DNA of 64,000 nt from Drechmeria coniospora (Eukaryota; Ascomycota; Sordariomycetes; Hypocreales; Ophiocordycipitaceae). The stretch is taken from assembly GCF_001625195.1 (NCBI RefSeq), contig NC_054391.1, forward strand, positions 3,979,157 through 4,043,156, in the 5' to 3' direction. Of this stretch, positions 12,643-25,548 are shown piece by piece. The notes under the pieces were generated by a model. The model was not told the origin of the DNA. It made no database searches and saw only the letters and a program-made list of their open reading frames with translations. The position numbers and the translations under genes are program-made. The stretch's first letter is position 1, and the number at the start of each line of letters is the position of its first letter.

Positions 12643-15600
12643 AAGATGGCTGGAGCTGCTTGCTTCGTCAGAACCAGGGTGAAGGATGCCATTACGACTC
12701 GCTCCCGTGTTTCAATTGGTTGGCCAGCATGGCGCACAGTAGCCCAGCACAGCATGACGACTGGGACAGCCTCGCTTGGAGATGCGGTACGAATATCGGA
12801 CAGGGACGAAGATGGCGCCATTGTTTGGCGAGCAACGGCGGAGATGCATCGCTCAGGGACGCTATAGCTGGTCAGCGTCAACGAATCGCCATCGCACTGT
12901 TTGCGACTGGCCATTTCCGGAAACGAGAGTTATTCCCGGTCGTTGGGTTTTTTTCTGGAATGGCTGATACTATCAGACTTCCTATACGAGTGGAAAACAT
13001 GAACGCAGCGTGGCAAACTGAGTGCACTTATTATCTCCCTTCGGCTCGGCCCGGACCGTCACGACATACTGGACCATTCTCAGCACACCTTGCTTGCCAC
13101 CTGTCTCGCACTACAGCGGAATGGGACATGGTTGATTCCATAGCGAGCCTACTCACACCCACGCAGACTCTTGGGTGCTCAGCTTGGCACGGAAAAGCTA
13201 AAGCATACGCGCCTTGCAGGAAACGTGTGCGTCGCTCGTGCGCATGCACATGTGAGCACTCCATCAACCAGGTATCGTCCATGCACATGGTCCATTGCGG
13301 TGGTTTTCCTGTTCACCAATTCTTCGACCCCATCCCGTACTCATATCGGCGCCCAGAGCTTGTCCTAGTACCGTATGCACAATGCACCAAGTAAGCACTT
13401 TGTATTGACGATGCACTATGACGTGAAGATCCCCTGCATGTTCGGACAGATCACGAGGATCATCCAGTAGGAAGTTTTTATTCCTTGGGGGCCTGAATGG
13501 TTCGATCGATCGAGACGTGGCAGCCGTTCCATTATGGGTGGCGGATTTCGATGCGATGTATGCTCATCATTCTTCATTGCTGAAAATTACTCTCCGATGC
13601 ATGCTCCAAAGGCAATATTTCGATAAAATCTATCTAATGATCTTCTTCCTTCGGAATTGATTCTACATGCTGCACAGTGCAGTGGCAACCTGCCTTGGAC
13701 GGGACATACGTTGTTTCGGCGCTCCGCTCCTCACAGGACAGAATCATTCCAAGCCATTAATTGTATGAGTACTTGTTGGCCATGGAATGGAATCAGTTGA
13801 CCCCTGATTCAGGTAACCCTACTCTGCAGGCGGAAGGGGGACTATCAAACACATACTCCATACAGCTGTCTAATTTCGAGAACTGGCAGAGACTCCTATT
13901 TGCCATCACCCACGAGCAATTCCAACAGTCTAGTCGTCCCTTCCGCCATATAACTTGATGATTCCATGGGCCGAAACTCTCCAGCACCTTGACGTTTCGT
14001 TTGTCCGAGATCACCAAGATTACTCCCTTTAGGGTGTTCCTATAACGATCAGTGGCCGCCTGCTCAGATTCTGAAGAATATCTTTACTCCCCTCCCGAAG
14101 ATTTGCATTATGTTTGCCATCGCTTTTCTAGTATCGAGCAACAGCTTCCTTCTTCCTCACGGACCAACAGTAAAGGATATTGGCGCATTTCTCATCATGA
14201 TACAGGATCTACGTAGTTGGGTACCGCATTTCATCCTCGGTTGGATAGCCAAACGATGAGATGGACTCCTAGCAGTCACTGGTCAGGACGGCGCCGGGCT
14301 ACAGATGCGGAAATGAGGCACACACAGAATCTGCACGCAATACACCTCCATAGCCGCTCTCTTCCCCCGAGAATATAGGTTCCTGCATCACGACATTAGC
14401 CACACTGGAGGAGTTGTCGTATCATCGAACCACGATACTCGCCTCTTCAACGTTCTGGATCGCCGCCTGTAGAGCGCCCGAGAACAATGTCTGGTAGAGA
14501 TCTATGAATCGATCGCAGCACATGGTAAGGAGTGTGTTTGCAGGATGGTGCCGGTGATGGTATTGTCTGTCGAGTGAAGGCAGAGATCATGGACACAGTA
14601 TCGAGTATGGTACGGAGTACACTAATTTGAATCATCGCCGTCTCGCACCGAGAGTGTAGAACCAGGAGTCGATCACGAATGAGCCAATACAATTCGCGTT
14701 CCTCATGCCATCAATTTTCATGCCAAGACATTCGCTACAGTTCTGTACACATTACGTACGAGCGCGGAGTACATGTAGTCAACTTGGACTTATTTCGATA
14801 TAGGCAGCCACCCGTGGACGGCTTGCTGAGGCTGGCGGTGACGCCGTGTCTCGGATGGCATCAATGATACGACACTGGACGGCAAGCTGGGAAGTACAAG
14901 CACGAAAATTTGTGACGATGTGACGTTGAAGGATACAGGACCGAAAGGGAGGGGGGGTGTGACGGTTAATAACGGAGCGCGGCCCCCATTCTGCCCCTGA
15001 GCTCGAGAGAATACGCGGCGGCAAATAAAGCGGTTGAATTGCAATCCAGAAATGGAAAGGGACCCTTGCATTTCATGCATAGAAAGGCAAGTCATATTGG
15101 TCACAAACCGATGTTTGGGTCATCTGGCCAACCAGGCCAAGGATCATTGTCCCAGTCAGGTCTGTATTTGCGACCGTGCTGTTGCTGAGTTCATTTACTG
15201 CCTACCGACAACAGCCGGTGGGCGAACAAAGTGATGAGTTACAAATAGTAGGGAGCAAGGGTCACACATGGTATCACGACCGAACCTAGGCTCTCCTTCA
15301 TCTACATTCTCACTCGCCGTGCCATGCGCCTCCGTGGCGATCCTTGGCTCACCAGTTCTTGATTCGTCTTCGGCCTGACATGCTTGTCTCACTTAACCCA
15401 TACAGCATTCTCGTACTCGTTCGGCCGCGAGACATTTCATACATGCATATGCACCCTGGGCCTGTCTATTTCCCCTTACCCGTAACCGTAATCCGTACGA
15501 GGTACGGTGTTCGAATGCCTGCAGAGACGTTAACATTGGCCTCGGGTGAGACTAAATGAGATTCGAAATACGTATAGTCGTTTTCAAGCACCACCAGCAC

Positions 15601-16211
15601 GAATTCTACTGTCACGTTGCACAAGAAAAATTCGCCATTGAATGCAAGAGTGCGTACTCCGTACATGCATACGTCATACATTGTGAGACAATTTTGCCAC
15701 ATTTGTCCACGGCAGAGCGCCGTTGCAGGTTCGGCTTGAACACCGTTCCGCGTTTCGGGATGGCGCAGCTCCTGACTCTGCCATTGGTGTGCTCCGTAGG
15801 CACACGCAATCCCATCGTGACCAATGCATAGCTGTACTCCGTATTCCTGTCGATTGCCTTCGAGTTCAAAAATTGTGCAACTTGGCCAGCTCGCTAGATG
15901 CCTCTTGTCCGTGCTGTGCCTTTTTCTCTTCCCCTCCCCTTTCTCAAGCCTCCCTCTCCCCCATCCCTTCCTCCCCGATCCCCTTATCATCGTCGACCAA
16001 CGTTCAAACAATAGTGATAGCGTGGAACGACGCAATGCAGGCGGTCTTGGGATTGGTAACCGTAGGAGGCACTCTCCGGTACTACGCGGCAAAGCCTACG
16101 GAAATTGTGGCATATCTCGAGAATGGCATCGTCGACGTAGCTGCACTGGCCGTGGCTGGTTAGTCTCGAGATGTATTTGTTGGCTTGACCTCGTCCATTT
16201 ACTGATATTAA
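12643..16211. other. Long intergenic spacer
   Basis: About 3.6 kb separating the hydantoinase gene from the ABC transporter. There is no frame with a protein-family signature on either strand. The longest open stretch (12639-13394, +) lacks an early ATG and has no recognisable motif. ACTCCGTA/TACGGAGT words occur at about 14613, 15657 and 15836. A pyrimidine-rich tract at 15905-15990 lies upstream of the transporter. The missing first exon of the transporter may lie here. Confidence 0.5.
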
Positions 16212-19200
16212 ATGATAGTCCTTTGGTGTATTTTCAGGCATTTCGCTCTGCGAAATGAGCCGTCAAAGGTTCGGCCGTCATGGCATCTTGCTTTGAAAAT
16301 GGTACGAGGCCTTGGTCTTGAACCTTGCCATCGTCTTCTTCCGCTGACAATCCTGGCCGAAGATGGCATATCCCGTCTACGTATGCATACAGCTCACTGC
16401 TATGGCATTCTGGATCGACCTTGAACTTCCCAACTCGCCGCTTGCCATTATACGAACAGTGGCGAGAGTTGTTGGCTTTGCAGTGCTGTGGTATACGTCA
16501 TACCGGGAACATACTCGCTCTGTTCGTCCGTCGACTGTGCTGTGTATTTACCTGGCAACTTCGATGCTTCTGGACCTTTCCTGCATCCGAGATGTGCTGC
16601 TTTTCTTCGGTAATCAAACACTAACTAACCTCGTCCGTGCCAGCTTTGTTCTGAAGATTGTCCTCTTCATCACTGAGGTGGCAGAGAAGCGGGCATATCT
16701 TCGGGACCAGTGGAAGAGCGAATCACCAGAGGCAACGGGAGGAATCTTCAACAGATCCCTGTATTTGTGGCTAAACGGCCTCTTAATGAACGGATATCGC
16801 TCCCTCCTGACCGTAGACACAATCACACCCATCGACGCCGAGCTTCTCTCCGCTTCGACTCCATCGAGCTTGATTGATCGTTGGGACCAAGGTTGGTCCA
16901 GCTGTTGCCTCTGTTGTTTATTTCATCCCATGAATTGCTCACATTTCATCCTCAACATCGACAGCCGATAAATCAGGTGGCAATGCCCTCTTTTGGACTT
17001 TCTGCGCACACTACAAATGGAGCTTCTTGGCCGGGGTTGTGCCACGCCTGTTGAACACGGCATTGAGTCTCGCGCAACCGTTTCTAATAAAGTCCGTTCT
17101 CGAATTCGTCGCACAAACTGAGCAACCCGGTTCCAGCTATACGGCATATAAGCTTATTGGAGGTTATATGATCGTGTACACCGGCCTCTCTGTTCGTCAC
17201 CATGCATCAAACGATGCCCCCCTGCCAGAGGTCAAAGCTGACGTCCATTCACAGATGACATACGCCATATATGAGCAGAAAAACTATCGAATGCTTGCCA
17301 TGTTTCGTGGCAGCTTGATTTCCATGATCTATGGCAAGACGCTGAAGCTGGCCTCCTCGGACATTGACGACGCAGAAGCCATTACTCTTATGAGCGCCGA
17401 CATTGACCGCATTGAATCTTTCACCATTGCCCACGAGATGTACGCCAGCGTCATTGAAGCATCTGTCGCTCTATGGCTTCTGTTCAAGCTTCTTGGAGTC
17501 GCCATGATGGCGCCGGTGGTTTGGGTTGTTGGTACGATCATCTCTTCCCGCACTCTGGCTGTCGTAGTTGCTGATTTCTCCAGCTTGTTTCTTTATTGGC
17601 CTACCACTTGCTACTGCTGCAGGAAACGCTCAGATCCCATGGCTAGAAGCAATAGAGGACCGATTAGCGGCGACGTCCAAGTTGCTGAGCATGGCCAAAC
17701 CCATCCGGATGACGGGCCTATCCGACATAATGGCGGCCAAGGTCCAGTTTCTGAGACAACAGGAAGTTCAAGCGTCCCGCAGCCATCGTGTGCTGGGGAT
17801 CTACATGGCCATGTGGCGTACGTAGTTTCTTCCACATGCTTTTACGACTCAGCCGTTTTCTTCTGCTGACGCACGATCCCTAGATTTCGTCGCCTCCGGA
17901 ATGGCGTCCGTTTGGGGCTTTGGAGCCTACATCCTTCTTGCGAAAGGGGGCTCGGACACGTTAACAGAAGGTGTTGCCTTTGCGGCGCTCAGCCTTTTCG
18001 AGATACTGGAACAGCCACTGTCGTCTGTTGTCGACGGCTTCGAGCTTGTCCAGACAGTCCTAAACTCATTTTCACGCATCCAGGAGTACTTGCTCAGCGA
18101 TGAGCAGGAAGACTACCGGGCTGACTTATCGTCTGACACACGGATAACGGACCAAGACTCGGTGGAGCCTGTGGAAAGCGATTTGACGACACTCTACTCG
18201 AGAGATGGTCTTAGCTCAGACACCTTTGCCGCTGCGTTCAATGTCTCCGCCGGCTACCGTAAGAAGAATGAAAAGGCCCAAGATGAGAACTCGGACTCGG
18301 ATTCGCTCGATATCATGAGCGACTCGGAGACGGACGCCGATGACGATATCAAGGATAAAGACCGTCTTGTATTTGAGGGGCTTAACTTTGAATTCCCACG
18401 GGGTAAAACCACGATCGTGTATGGAGCAGTCGGTGCGGGCAAGTCTACGCTCCTGAAACTGCTGTTGGGCGAGGTACCAGTTGTTTCTGGCTCAGTCTCT
18501 ACTAATTTCTCCAGGGCGGCTTACTGCCCTCAGACGCCTTGGATCAGCTGGGGAACCGTTCAAAGCAACATAATCGGCATGGCACTACTGGAAAAGCAGT
18601 GGTACGATACCGTCATAGAAGCGTGTGGTCTCGCTGCAGACTTCATGGAGTTACCCAACGGCGACCACACCCCTACGGGTACTCGAGGCTCCCGGCTAAG
18701 CGGAGGGCAGCAGAAACGCGTGGTACGTTCGTTCCATCAATCGAAGTTGCCTCTCCATGACTAATAGTTTGTGCAGTCCTTGGCAAGAGCGCTGTATTCG
18801 CGAAGTCGAACCATGATACTCGATGACATTCTCAGTGGCCTAGACCGGAAGACAGAGCGGAGTGTTTTGGAGGCCGTATTCGGACCCAACGGTGTATTGA
18901 AGAAGCTAGGATCGACCGTGGTTCTGGCATCAAGCTCAGGTTCGTTACGGGAGAGATTGTGGCAGGAAACGAAGCACGTACTGAAAGTAACATTTACGAA
19001 CAGCAAAGCACCTGGGCTTGGCCGACTATATTGTTGTCTTGGATGAAAAAGGGAAAATATCTCGTAGAGGCTCCCCAGAGAGCATGTCGGATATTGTTGA
19101 GTTCATCCAAGATTCCGAGATCGAAACCGGTCCAGGGGAAGGACTGCCAGCGAACTTATCTGAGACCCCCTTGCCAGAGCTGGAACTGCTCGAAGGTGAA

Positions 19201-21285
19201 ATGAACGCCGGGCGCGGGGCAGGAGACACGCAAGTCTATTTATACTATGCCAAAATTGCCGGCTGGTGGTCGACCGTGGCCTTTGTCGTTGGATGCGCAG
19301 CCATTGTATTTGGTGTGACGTTTCCATGTAAGTTATCTGCCGCTCTCGGAGGAATTGCCACCGCAATCAAGCTGATGTTGTCACCCTCATTCAGCTGTTT
19401 GGCTCCAGTGGTGGACAAGTGCCAATGAACGTCATCCGAATGAGAACATTGGGTATTGGCTGGGCGTATACGGAGCGCTCGTCGGTGTCGCTGTGCTCGG
19501 ATGCGCAATGGCAGATAGGTAACTCTCGACTGCCATATGCTATCATTTCTGTGCCATGGCTCATATGCTGACTGCTGCTGGGAAGCGTTTTGAATCTAGC
19601 AGTATTACCCGCGGCAGCGCAAAAGTTTCACGACGTCCTGTTGACTACAACCATGCGGTGTGTATCCAGGGGGTCCATCTCCATGGTTTGCTTGCCTAAC
19701 TCGGTATCTGCAGGGCATCTACGTCATTCCTCACGTCCACTGATGCAGGAAATACTCTCAATAGGTAGGTTTACCCTGAATCCGCCAGATTTCAGCAACC
19801 AGGTAGTCGCAGGCTCTCACAAAGGTTAAGATTCTCCCAGGACCTCGAACTGATCGACAGCGATTTGCCCATGTCGTTGGACTCGCTTGTGTTTCATTTC
19901 CTTTCGGCCGTTGCTTCCATTGTCCTCGTTTGTACCGGATCCCTCTATATTCTCGCCGCAATTCCCGTCTGCATCTGCACCTTAGGTATCATTCAGGCCT
20001 ACTATCTGCGCACATCGAGGCAAATGCGGCTCTTGGATATCGAAGCAAAAGCGCCCCTGTTTTCACAGTTCTTGGAAACCATTCAGGGAGCAGCCAGCAT
20101 CCGCGCGTACGGGTGGACGCAAGACTATATCGACCGGAATGTCACCGCTCTCAACGACTCGCAGAGACCGTACTACCTCATGTGCTGCATCCAACGCTGG
20201 CTCACTGTTGTCTTGGATCTTTTCAACGCCGGGCTTGCCGTGTTGCTTGTTGCCCTGGCCACAACTGTGCGCAATGGGTCTACTGGTGTTCTTGGTGTCG
20301 CGCTCTTCAACATTTTGACACTGTCTTCGGCCTTTCAAACGCTGATCCAGGAGTGGACACGGGTCGAGATTGCTCTAGGGGCTATTGCTAGAGTGAAAGC
20401 GTACGTCAAGTCTGTCAAGGACGAGAATCTTCCCGGAGAGGACGGCGACTTGCCGGATTTCTGGCCGTCTGAAGGTCAGATTGTGTTGAAGAACATTTCC
20501 GCCTCGTACAATTCGACTTCTGAACCTGTCCTAAAGGATATTGACCTGAACATTCGAGCCGGCGAGAAGGTAGCAATCTGTGGTCGAACTGGCAGGTATC
20601 TACTACCCAACGCAACCAACCCCTTTACGTTTCGGATATGCGTACTAATGAATTCACCAGCGGCAAATCCTCACTTATTTCGACGATTTTGCGTATGCTA
20701 GATCTTGACTCTGGCACCATCATCATCGACGGTGTTGACATTAGCAGGGTATGTCGTCAGGACGTGCGACGCCGGATAACAACCGTCTGCCAGGAGGTCT
20801 TCTTTCCCCTAACGACAGTGCGCGAAAACCTGGACCCCCACGAGACGGCAAAGGACGAAAAGCTTATAGAAGCCCTTCGTTCGGTGCGCTTGTGGGATGT
20901 TTTCGCGTCGCGCGGCGGGCTCGATGGGGACCTGTCCGAAGATACTCTGTCGCACGGCGAGAAGCAGCTATTCTGCCTCGCACGCGCACTTGTGCAGCCG
21001 GCAAAGGTCGTCATCGTCGACGAAGCCATCAGCAGCGTCGATGCCGACGCGGACGAGCTCATACAGCAGGTGCTCCGTGAAAAGTTGCAGAACAGAACTG
21101 TCCTCGCCATTGCGCACAAGCTCGATTCCGTTATGGACTACGATCGAGCTGTACTATTGGAAAGGGGACGCATCGTCGAGTCGGGAAACCCGCGAGAGCT
21201 CATGGAATTGCCGACATCCATGTTTCGAGCCCTTTATGATAGCATGAGCCACAGCTCGTACGCATCCTCATCGTCAGATGCGTGA
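16212..21285 (+). CDS. ABCC-type (MRP-like) ABC transporter
   Basis: Thirteen exons join in frame: 16212-16301, 16393-16891, 16965-17191, 17255-17531, 17584-17817, 17884-18722, 18777-18939, 19004-19327, 19395-19518, 19586-19657, 19714-19764, 19831-20595 and 20661-21285. The product is 1429 aa. Order: partial TMD0 with EHTRSVRPSTVL, TMD1, NBD1 (Walker A GAVGAGKST about residue 622, signature LSGGQQKRV, Walker B MILDDILSGLD), TMD2, NBD2 (Walker A GRTGSGKSS about 1218, LSHGEKQ, VVIVDEAISSVD). NBD1 has Asp where NBD2 has the catalytic Glu, as is usual in ABCC proteins. It probably exports the neighbouring NRPS product or provides self-protection (inference). The N-terminus is uncertain: the chosen ATG follows a stop codon directly, TMD0 is about 50 residues short, and an acceptor at 16237 would allow an upstream exon. 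Confidence 0.85.
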
Positions 21286-21551
21286 CTTGACGCATTGACG
21301 AGGCAATATTCCCCTGTCTTGCCGTATGCTAGGGAGGTGCCATGACTCTTCTTCAAGAAATTTCACCATGTCCCCCGTGTCCTTGTCCTCCGATAGCACT
21401 CGCTGCTCGTGAAACTACTCGTTCCTGCACTTCAGTCAAGACCAGAGATTGGCGGTTAGTGTACTATAGTATCATGACTATCAGGGAGGCACGAGTTCTC
21501 GGTACCTGGTTGTTATCTCATCAGGCACATCACCACTTTGAGCCCTAGCAT

Positions 21552-23169
21552 CTATTTGTTGACTCGATCAAACCATATATACTCTTTCAAAAATTCCTCC
21601 AACTGAAGACCTAACCTGACGGCAATGCCATTCTCGAGAATAAATTCAGCCTTGGTGGGAATCCCCTTTCTCTCCGTTCCCGCTTTCATGTATGCAATAT
21701 ACTTTGTCTGGTCACAAATGTGTTCAAAGGTCAGACAAAAGGCCATGGAGCGATCGTTTGCGTCGACAAACAGCACGCCGCCCTTTTCTCCCACCTGAAA
21801 GTGCCGGTATCCAGGATTCCAATACTCCCCTTTGTAAACGCTGAGGGGCAATTCCTGAGGCAGGACATCCGTGCCGATGCCGGGACACAGCTCTTGTCGC
21901 AATTCTTCCTCGAAGCTTGAGCTGGATTCAGCGTCGCTGCGATCGTCAGTGTGCGCTTGGGATTCCGAATCTGACTCGTCCAGGGTCGGGTTTGTCCATG
22001 GCCGTGCTGGAGAGCCGGAAGATAGCTCGACGACAGACTCGACGAATTGGTTAGTCAGCGAGTCAATAAGGTCGCCCGAGGTTTCCGAGTTGGTGAGGAT
22101 GACACCGCCGAAGCTGAATTCGGGAACGAAGAAGTGGGTTGATCGAAAGCCGTCATCTGATCCCTCATGCCAGATCAACTTGTGAGTGCCGCAATGGCGA
22201 ACCTGCCAGCCAGCGGCGTAGTAGGACGAAGCGGAAGCGGGATCTCCCGGAGCTTCCTGCGAGATTCGTTTCCTCAACAATTCCGCGTACATGTCCTCGG
22301 TGACGGGCGCTTGCCTGTTCATCACAGCCTTGACCCATTTGGCATAGTCATTTACGCTTGTCAACACTTTTCCCGCGCCCTGTGCCTCGGGGGCGTCGGC
22401 AAACGGGACGACCAAGTACCGCTTTGCTTCAGGGTCCCAGCAGTGACCGTCGACGATGAGGTGGCTGAGAGCTTCGGCGCGGGCTTGCGTCGGATGCAGA
22501 CGGGTCGAATTCATGCCAAGTGGCCGAAAGATATTGTCACGGAGAAAGGCGGAGAAAGGACAGGCGGTAACCTGCTCGACCATGTAGCTTGCGGCCGTGT
22601 ACATCATGTTGTTGTACATGTATTGCGTTCGGTTGGGCGCCACCAAGGCAAGGTTTCGAAGGTTTCGCGTGATGGTCCTTGCATCATCCGGCTGTGCGGC
22701 TTGGGGGCCAAAATACGACGAGTCGTGACTGGCGAGAGGTCGTCAGCGAGCGGCCGAGCTCCCAGGCCTTCAATCCACGGACCGTTGTCGGCATCGGTCG
22801 GGCTTACGCGGGCATTCCGGTTCGATGGCCTAGCACATCATCGACCGTCACGTGGCCATGATCCGTCCCGGGCATGACAAAGTCGCCCGGAAGGAGGCTT
22901 GACATGGCAGCATCGTACCGGACAAGAGGATAGCGGTCATCGCTCACAAGCATGGCGACGGCGGCTGCCGTCAGCGACTTGGAGGCCGACGCTATGTCGA
23001 AGAGGCTGTCGGGCGTGCAATCCCGGGAAGGCTCCAGGGCCGCTTTTCCGAAGGCCACAGATTCGATCATGTCGTCTCGAACGAGCGCGATGGCGAGACC
23101 CGGTACATGGTCTCGGCGGATGCGGTCACGGACGTACGCTGAGAAGTCGGCCGAGCGAAGTAGTTCCAT
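21552..23169 (-). CDS. Beta-lactamase/esterase-type serine hydrolase
   Basis: Two exons, 23169-22808 and 22728-21552, with a 79-nt intron (GTAAGC...CCAG). The product is 512 aa. The nucleophile motif SxxK is SASK (Ser61-Lys64, within FDIASASKSLTA). The Tyr motif is YNN (Tyr159), and HEGSDDGF is the likely third motif. This is the penicillin-binding-protein/class C beta-lactamase fold (pfam Beta-lactamase). A second, smaller C-terminal domain with an acidic Ser-rich linker (about residues 365-395) follows. No signal peptide is visible, so it is probably cytosolic. It lies between the ABC transporter and the NRPS, converges on the former and diverges from the latter. Fungal relatives act as transesterases (LovD) and bacterial ones as peptide cyclases (SurE-type). 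A role in peptide release or trimming is inference only. Confidence 0.85.
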
Positions 23170-25548
23170 CGCCGGTATCGTCCTGATGACCTGTCTGCGG
23201 GGGAGAAACTCAGTGGAGGAGGAGACCTTGCTTGCTGGAATGAGTGAGGCCCAGGCAGTTTGGAAATCGAAGAGACGGAGGTGCAGGTGGAAGTGGGCAG
23301 GGGCAGGAGCTGGGAAGGCGTGGCGAGATGCAACAAATAGGGAGAATCTTTATGCAGGGACATGCAATTACTTGCAGACTTGGACAAAAACGAGGATGCT
23401 GTAAGGACTCGTTCTCGTGCTCATGCATGCAAGTACGTGTACGTACAACCAAGTGCAGGACAGGGACGATGCCGTTCTCCTCGTGCTCTGCTCGTGATCA
23501 TGCATGTACAGTGTACATGTATCTAAGTGGATGTGCATGAACTCCGTACTGTACTCCGTACTGTAGTATTATTAAATATTAATACAATCCAATATTTGCT
23601 TGTCCATGAGCAAACGCCTCCATCTACCACGGAAGAGAGTTTTGGTTACAGTACGGAGTACTACTGTAGACGTACCTGTTTAGTTCGTTTACAGGGGTAA
23701 TACCTCCGTATTTACTCCGTAAGTTTTACAACTGTTCCCCATTTACATCTGTAGTATTATCCGTAATACTCCGTACTGTAATTACATTTATGTGTGCATT
23801 GGGCGTTGTGTACCTCGTACCAACCCCTATCACCTGTGACCTGTACAAGAATATATACTGTAAGTGCTGGGTACCTACTCCGTACCGGCAAAGGAACAAG
23901 AGCTGACACTGTTGTCTCGGAGTGTTGGTACTTATTTGGTATAATGGATTACTGCACTTGTACTGTACAGTATTACTTGGGTGTCCTTACTTTCGTACCC
24001 AATAATAGTACTAGGTATTAAGTAATTACATGTCTGGGGCATGCTACAGTGATACAGTAATAATTACAAGCAATCTCATTTTGGCACGCTAGCATCATGC
24101 ATGTACCTTCACTTGTACGAAGTAAGAAATAATGTACTCCGTATGGAGTACTCCGTAAGTAATATATCGTTAGTAAACTCGCCATATTTTGTCAGCGGCT
24201 GTTCCCGCCTCTCGGAACTTCCAGTAATAATTAATAGTCCAGTACGGAGTAAGTCCAGTAATACTTACAACTAAAAGCACCACCAAGTCACCCTGACATC
24301 CATCCTCCTGTACTCCGTACAGTAAGTACAGTACATTGGACAGTACCCCGCACACTTGCATTTAATGATTCCGTAATATGCACCTGTAGGAGTTAGGCGA
24401 CAAGGCGATATACGATGAGGCAGATGGTACCTTCTATTACTCCTTGCACGCCTTCTGCACTGTTGCACTGCGAACGTATGACGAGCGCAAACACGACAAA
24501 GTTCAAAGTACTGTGTATGAGCAAATACATCGACCCTACTTGCAATTATCAGGTTTGAAAGTTTACATGATTCACTTCAAGACAGCAGCCACCCCGCATA
24601 TTTCATTGGCGGGGTTACCTCGGTCGTCTCCATGTCGATTCAACTTGCAGGGACCAATTCCTAGACCTGGACGGCTCGTCCACCAATAATGCGTTGCACC
24701 AGTAATCCTCAGTCGTCAACCCAGGGTCCAGCGAACGACGCCCGTGGTCTGCTGGGTAGCAAAAGCAAGCACGCACAACCAAACTTGAGCAAAACAAGAA
24801 TGTTCAAGTGCCCTTTGTTTCCATCCTCTCTTCGGCCAAGCCAACGACATGCCCCCGTGAGCCTCCGCTCGTTGCTGTAGGAAGTCTCGAAGGAATCGCC
24901 TGCAACGTCAAATGCTCAGGCCGTCGAATAAAGTCGAAGAATTTGAGAAAAGGACTGATTTATGACAAGGAATCAAGAACATGGAGCCATTACCCACTGC
25001 ATCCTTGCCAATTTCATGTGCTTACATGTATCTAGATCCATCCATCCATGTCAACCACTTTCATCCGCCTTTCCGTCGACGGCACGGGCTGGCCACGACG
25101 CCTGTCGTACTCGCTTTGTACATGGACGGCATCATTCGCATGCGGTCGGAATTCCTGGCTCTCCCTCCTGTCCCTATAGAGGTAGGATTGGCAATGGAGC
25201 GCGACAGGAGTGAGACTAGGGTTTGCTATCGTGCCATTCTGTCTCACCTACTCGCTCTACAAGGCTCATGCCCGTCCTCGCAGACTTCAGTTGATGGATG
25301 ATAAAATGAAGCACGGACGAATCCATGCTCAGATGCTACTCGTCTGCGGCTTAGCGGTCGGCGTATGACCTAGGTGTATCTGGTTCACCACTTATGCATC
25401 GACGCGTTGCGAGAGCGCCGCCTGGTGCACGCCAGCTTCCACGCAATATCATGACCATGCTTTCCGCCTTCCGTTCGTCCGACCGTCAAAATTGAGCAAG
25501 GTTTCGCATCTACTCCTTCCACCACGAAAACTGCCAATACAAACCATC
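23170..25548. other. AT-rich spacer between hydrolase and NRPS, dense in ACTCCGTA words
   Basis: 2.4 kb of shared upstream region for the divergent hydrolase and NRPS genes. The stretch 23540-24380 is strongly AT-rich and repeats TACTCCGTA or its complement TACGGAGTA about ten times (for example 23541, 23553, 23652, 23714, 23768, 23877, 24136, 24149, 24240, 24310), along with GTACTGTAC-like words. No ORF with a family signature was found. The remainder to 25548 is unstructured leader and promoter sequence. Confidence 0.6.

Noticed and set aside
12639..13394. 251-codon open frame (+) after the hydantoinase gene
   Set aside because: It begins at a non-ATG codon overlapping the previous stop, has no family motif or biased composition, and lies in DNA that otherwise looks like 3' UTR and spacer.
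16595..16645. Possible 34-nt intron (GTAATC...CACTAAC...CCAG) in the ABC transporter
   Set aside because: It has a good branch-like sequence, but 34 nt is shorter than plausible for a spliceosomal intron here, and the frame reads through well without it.
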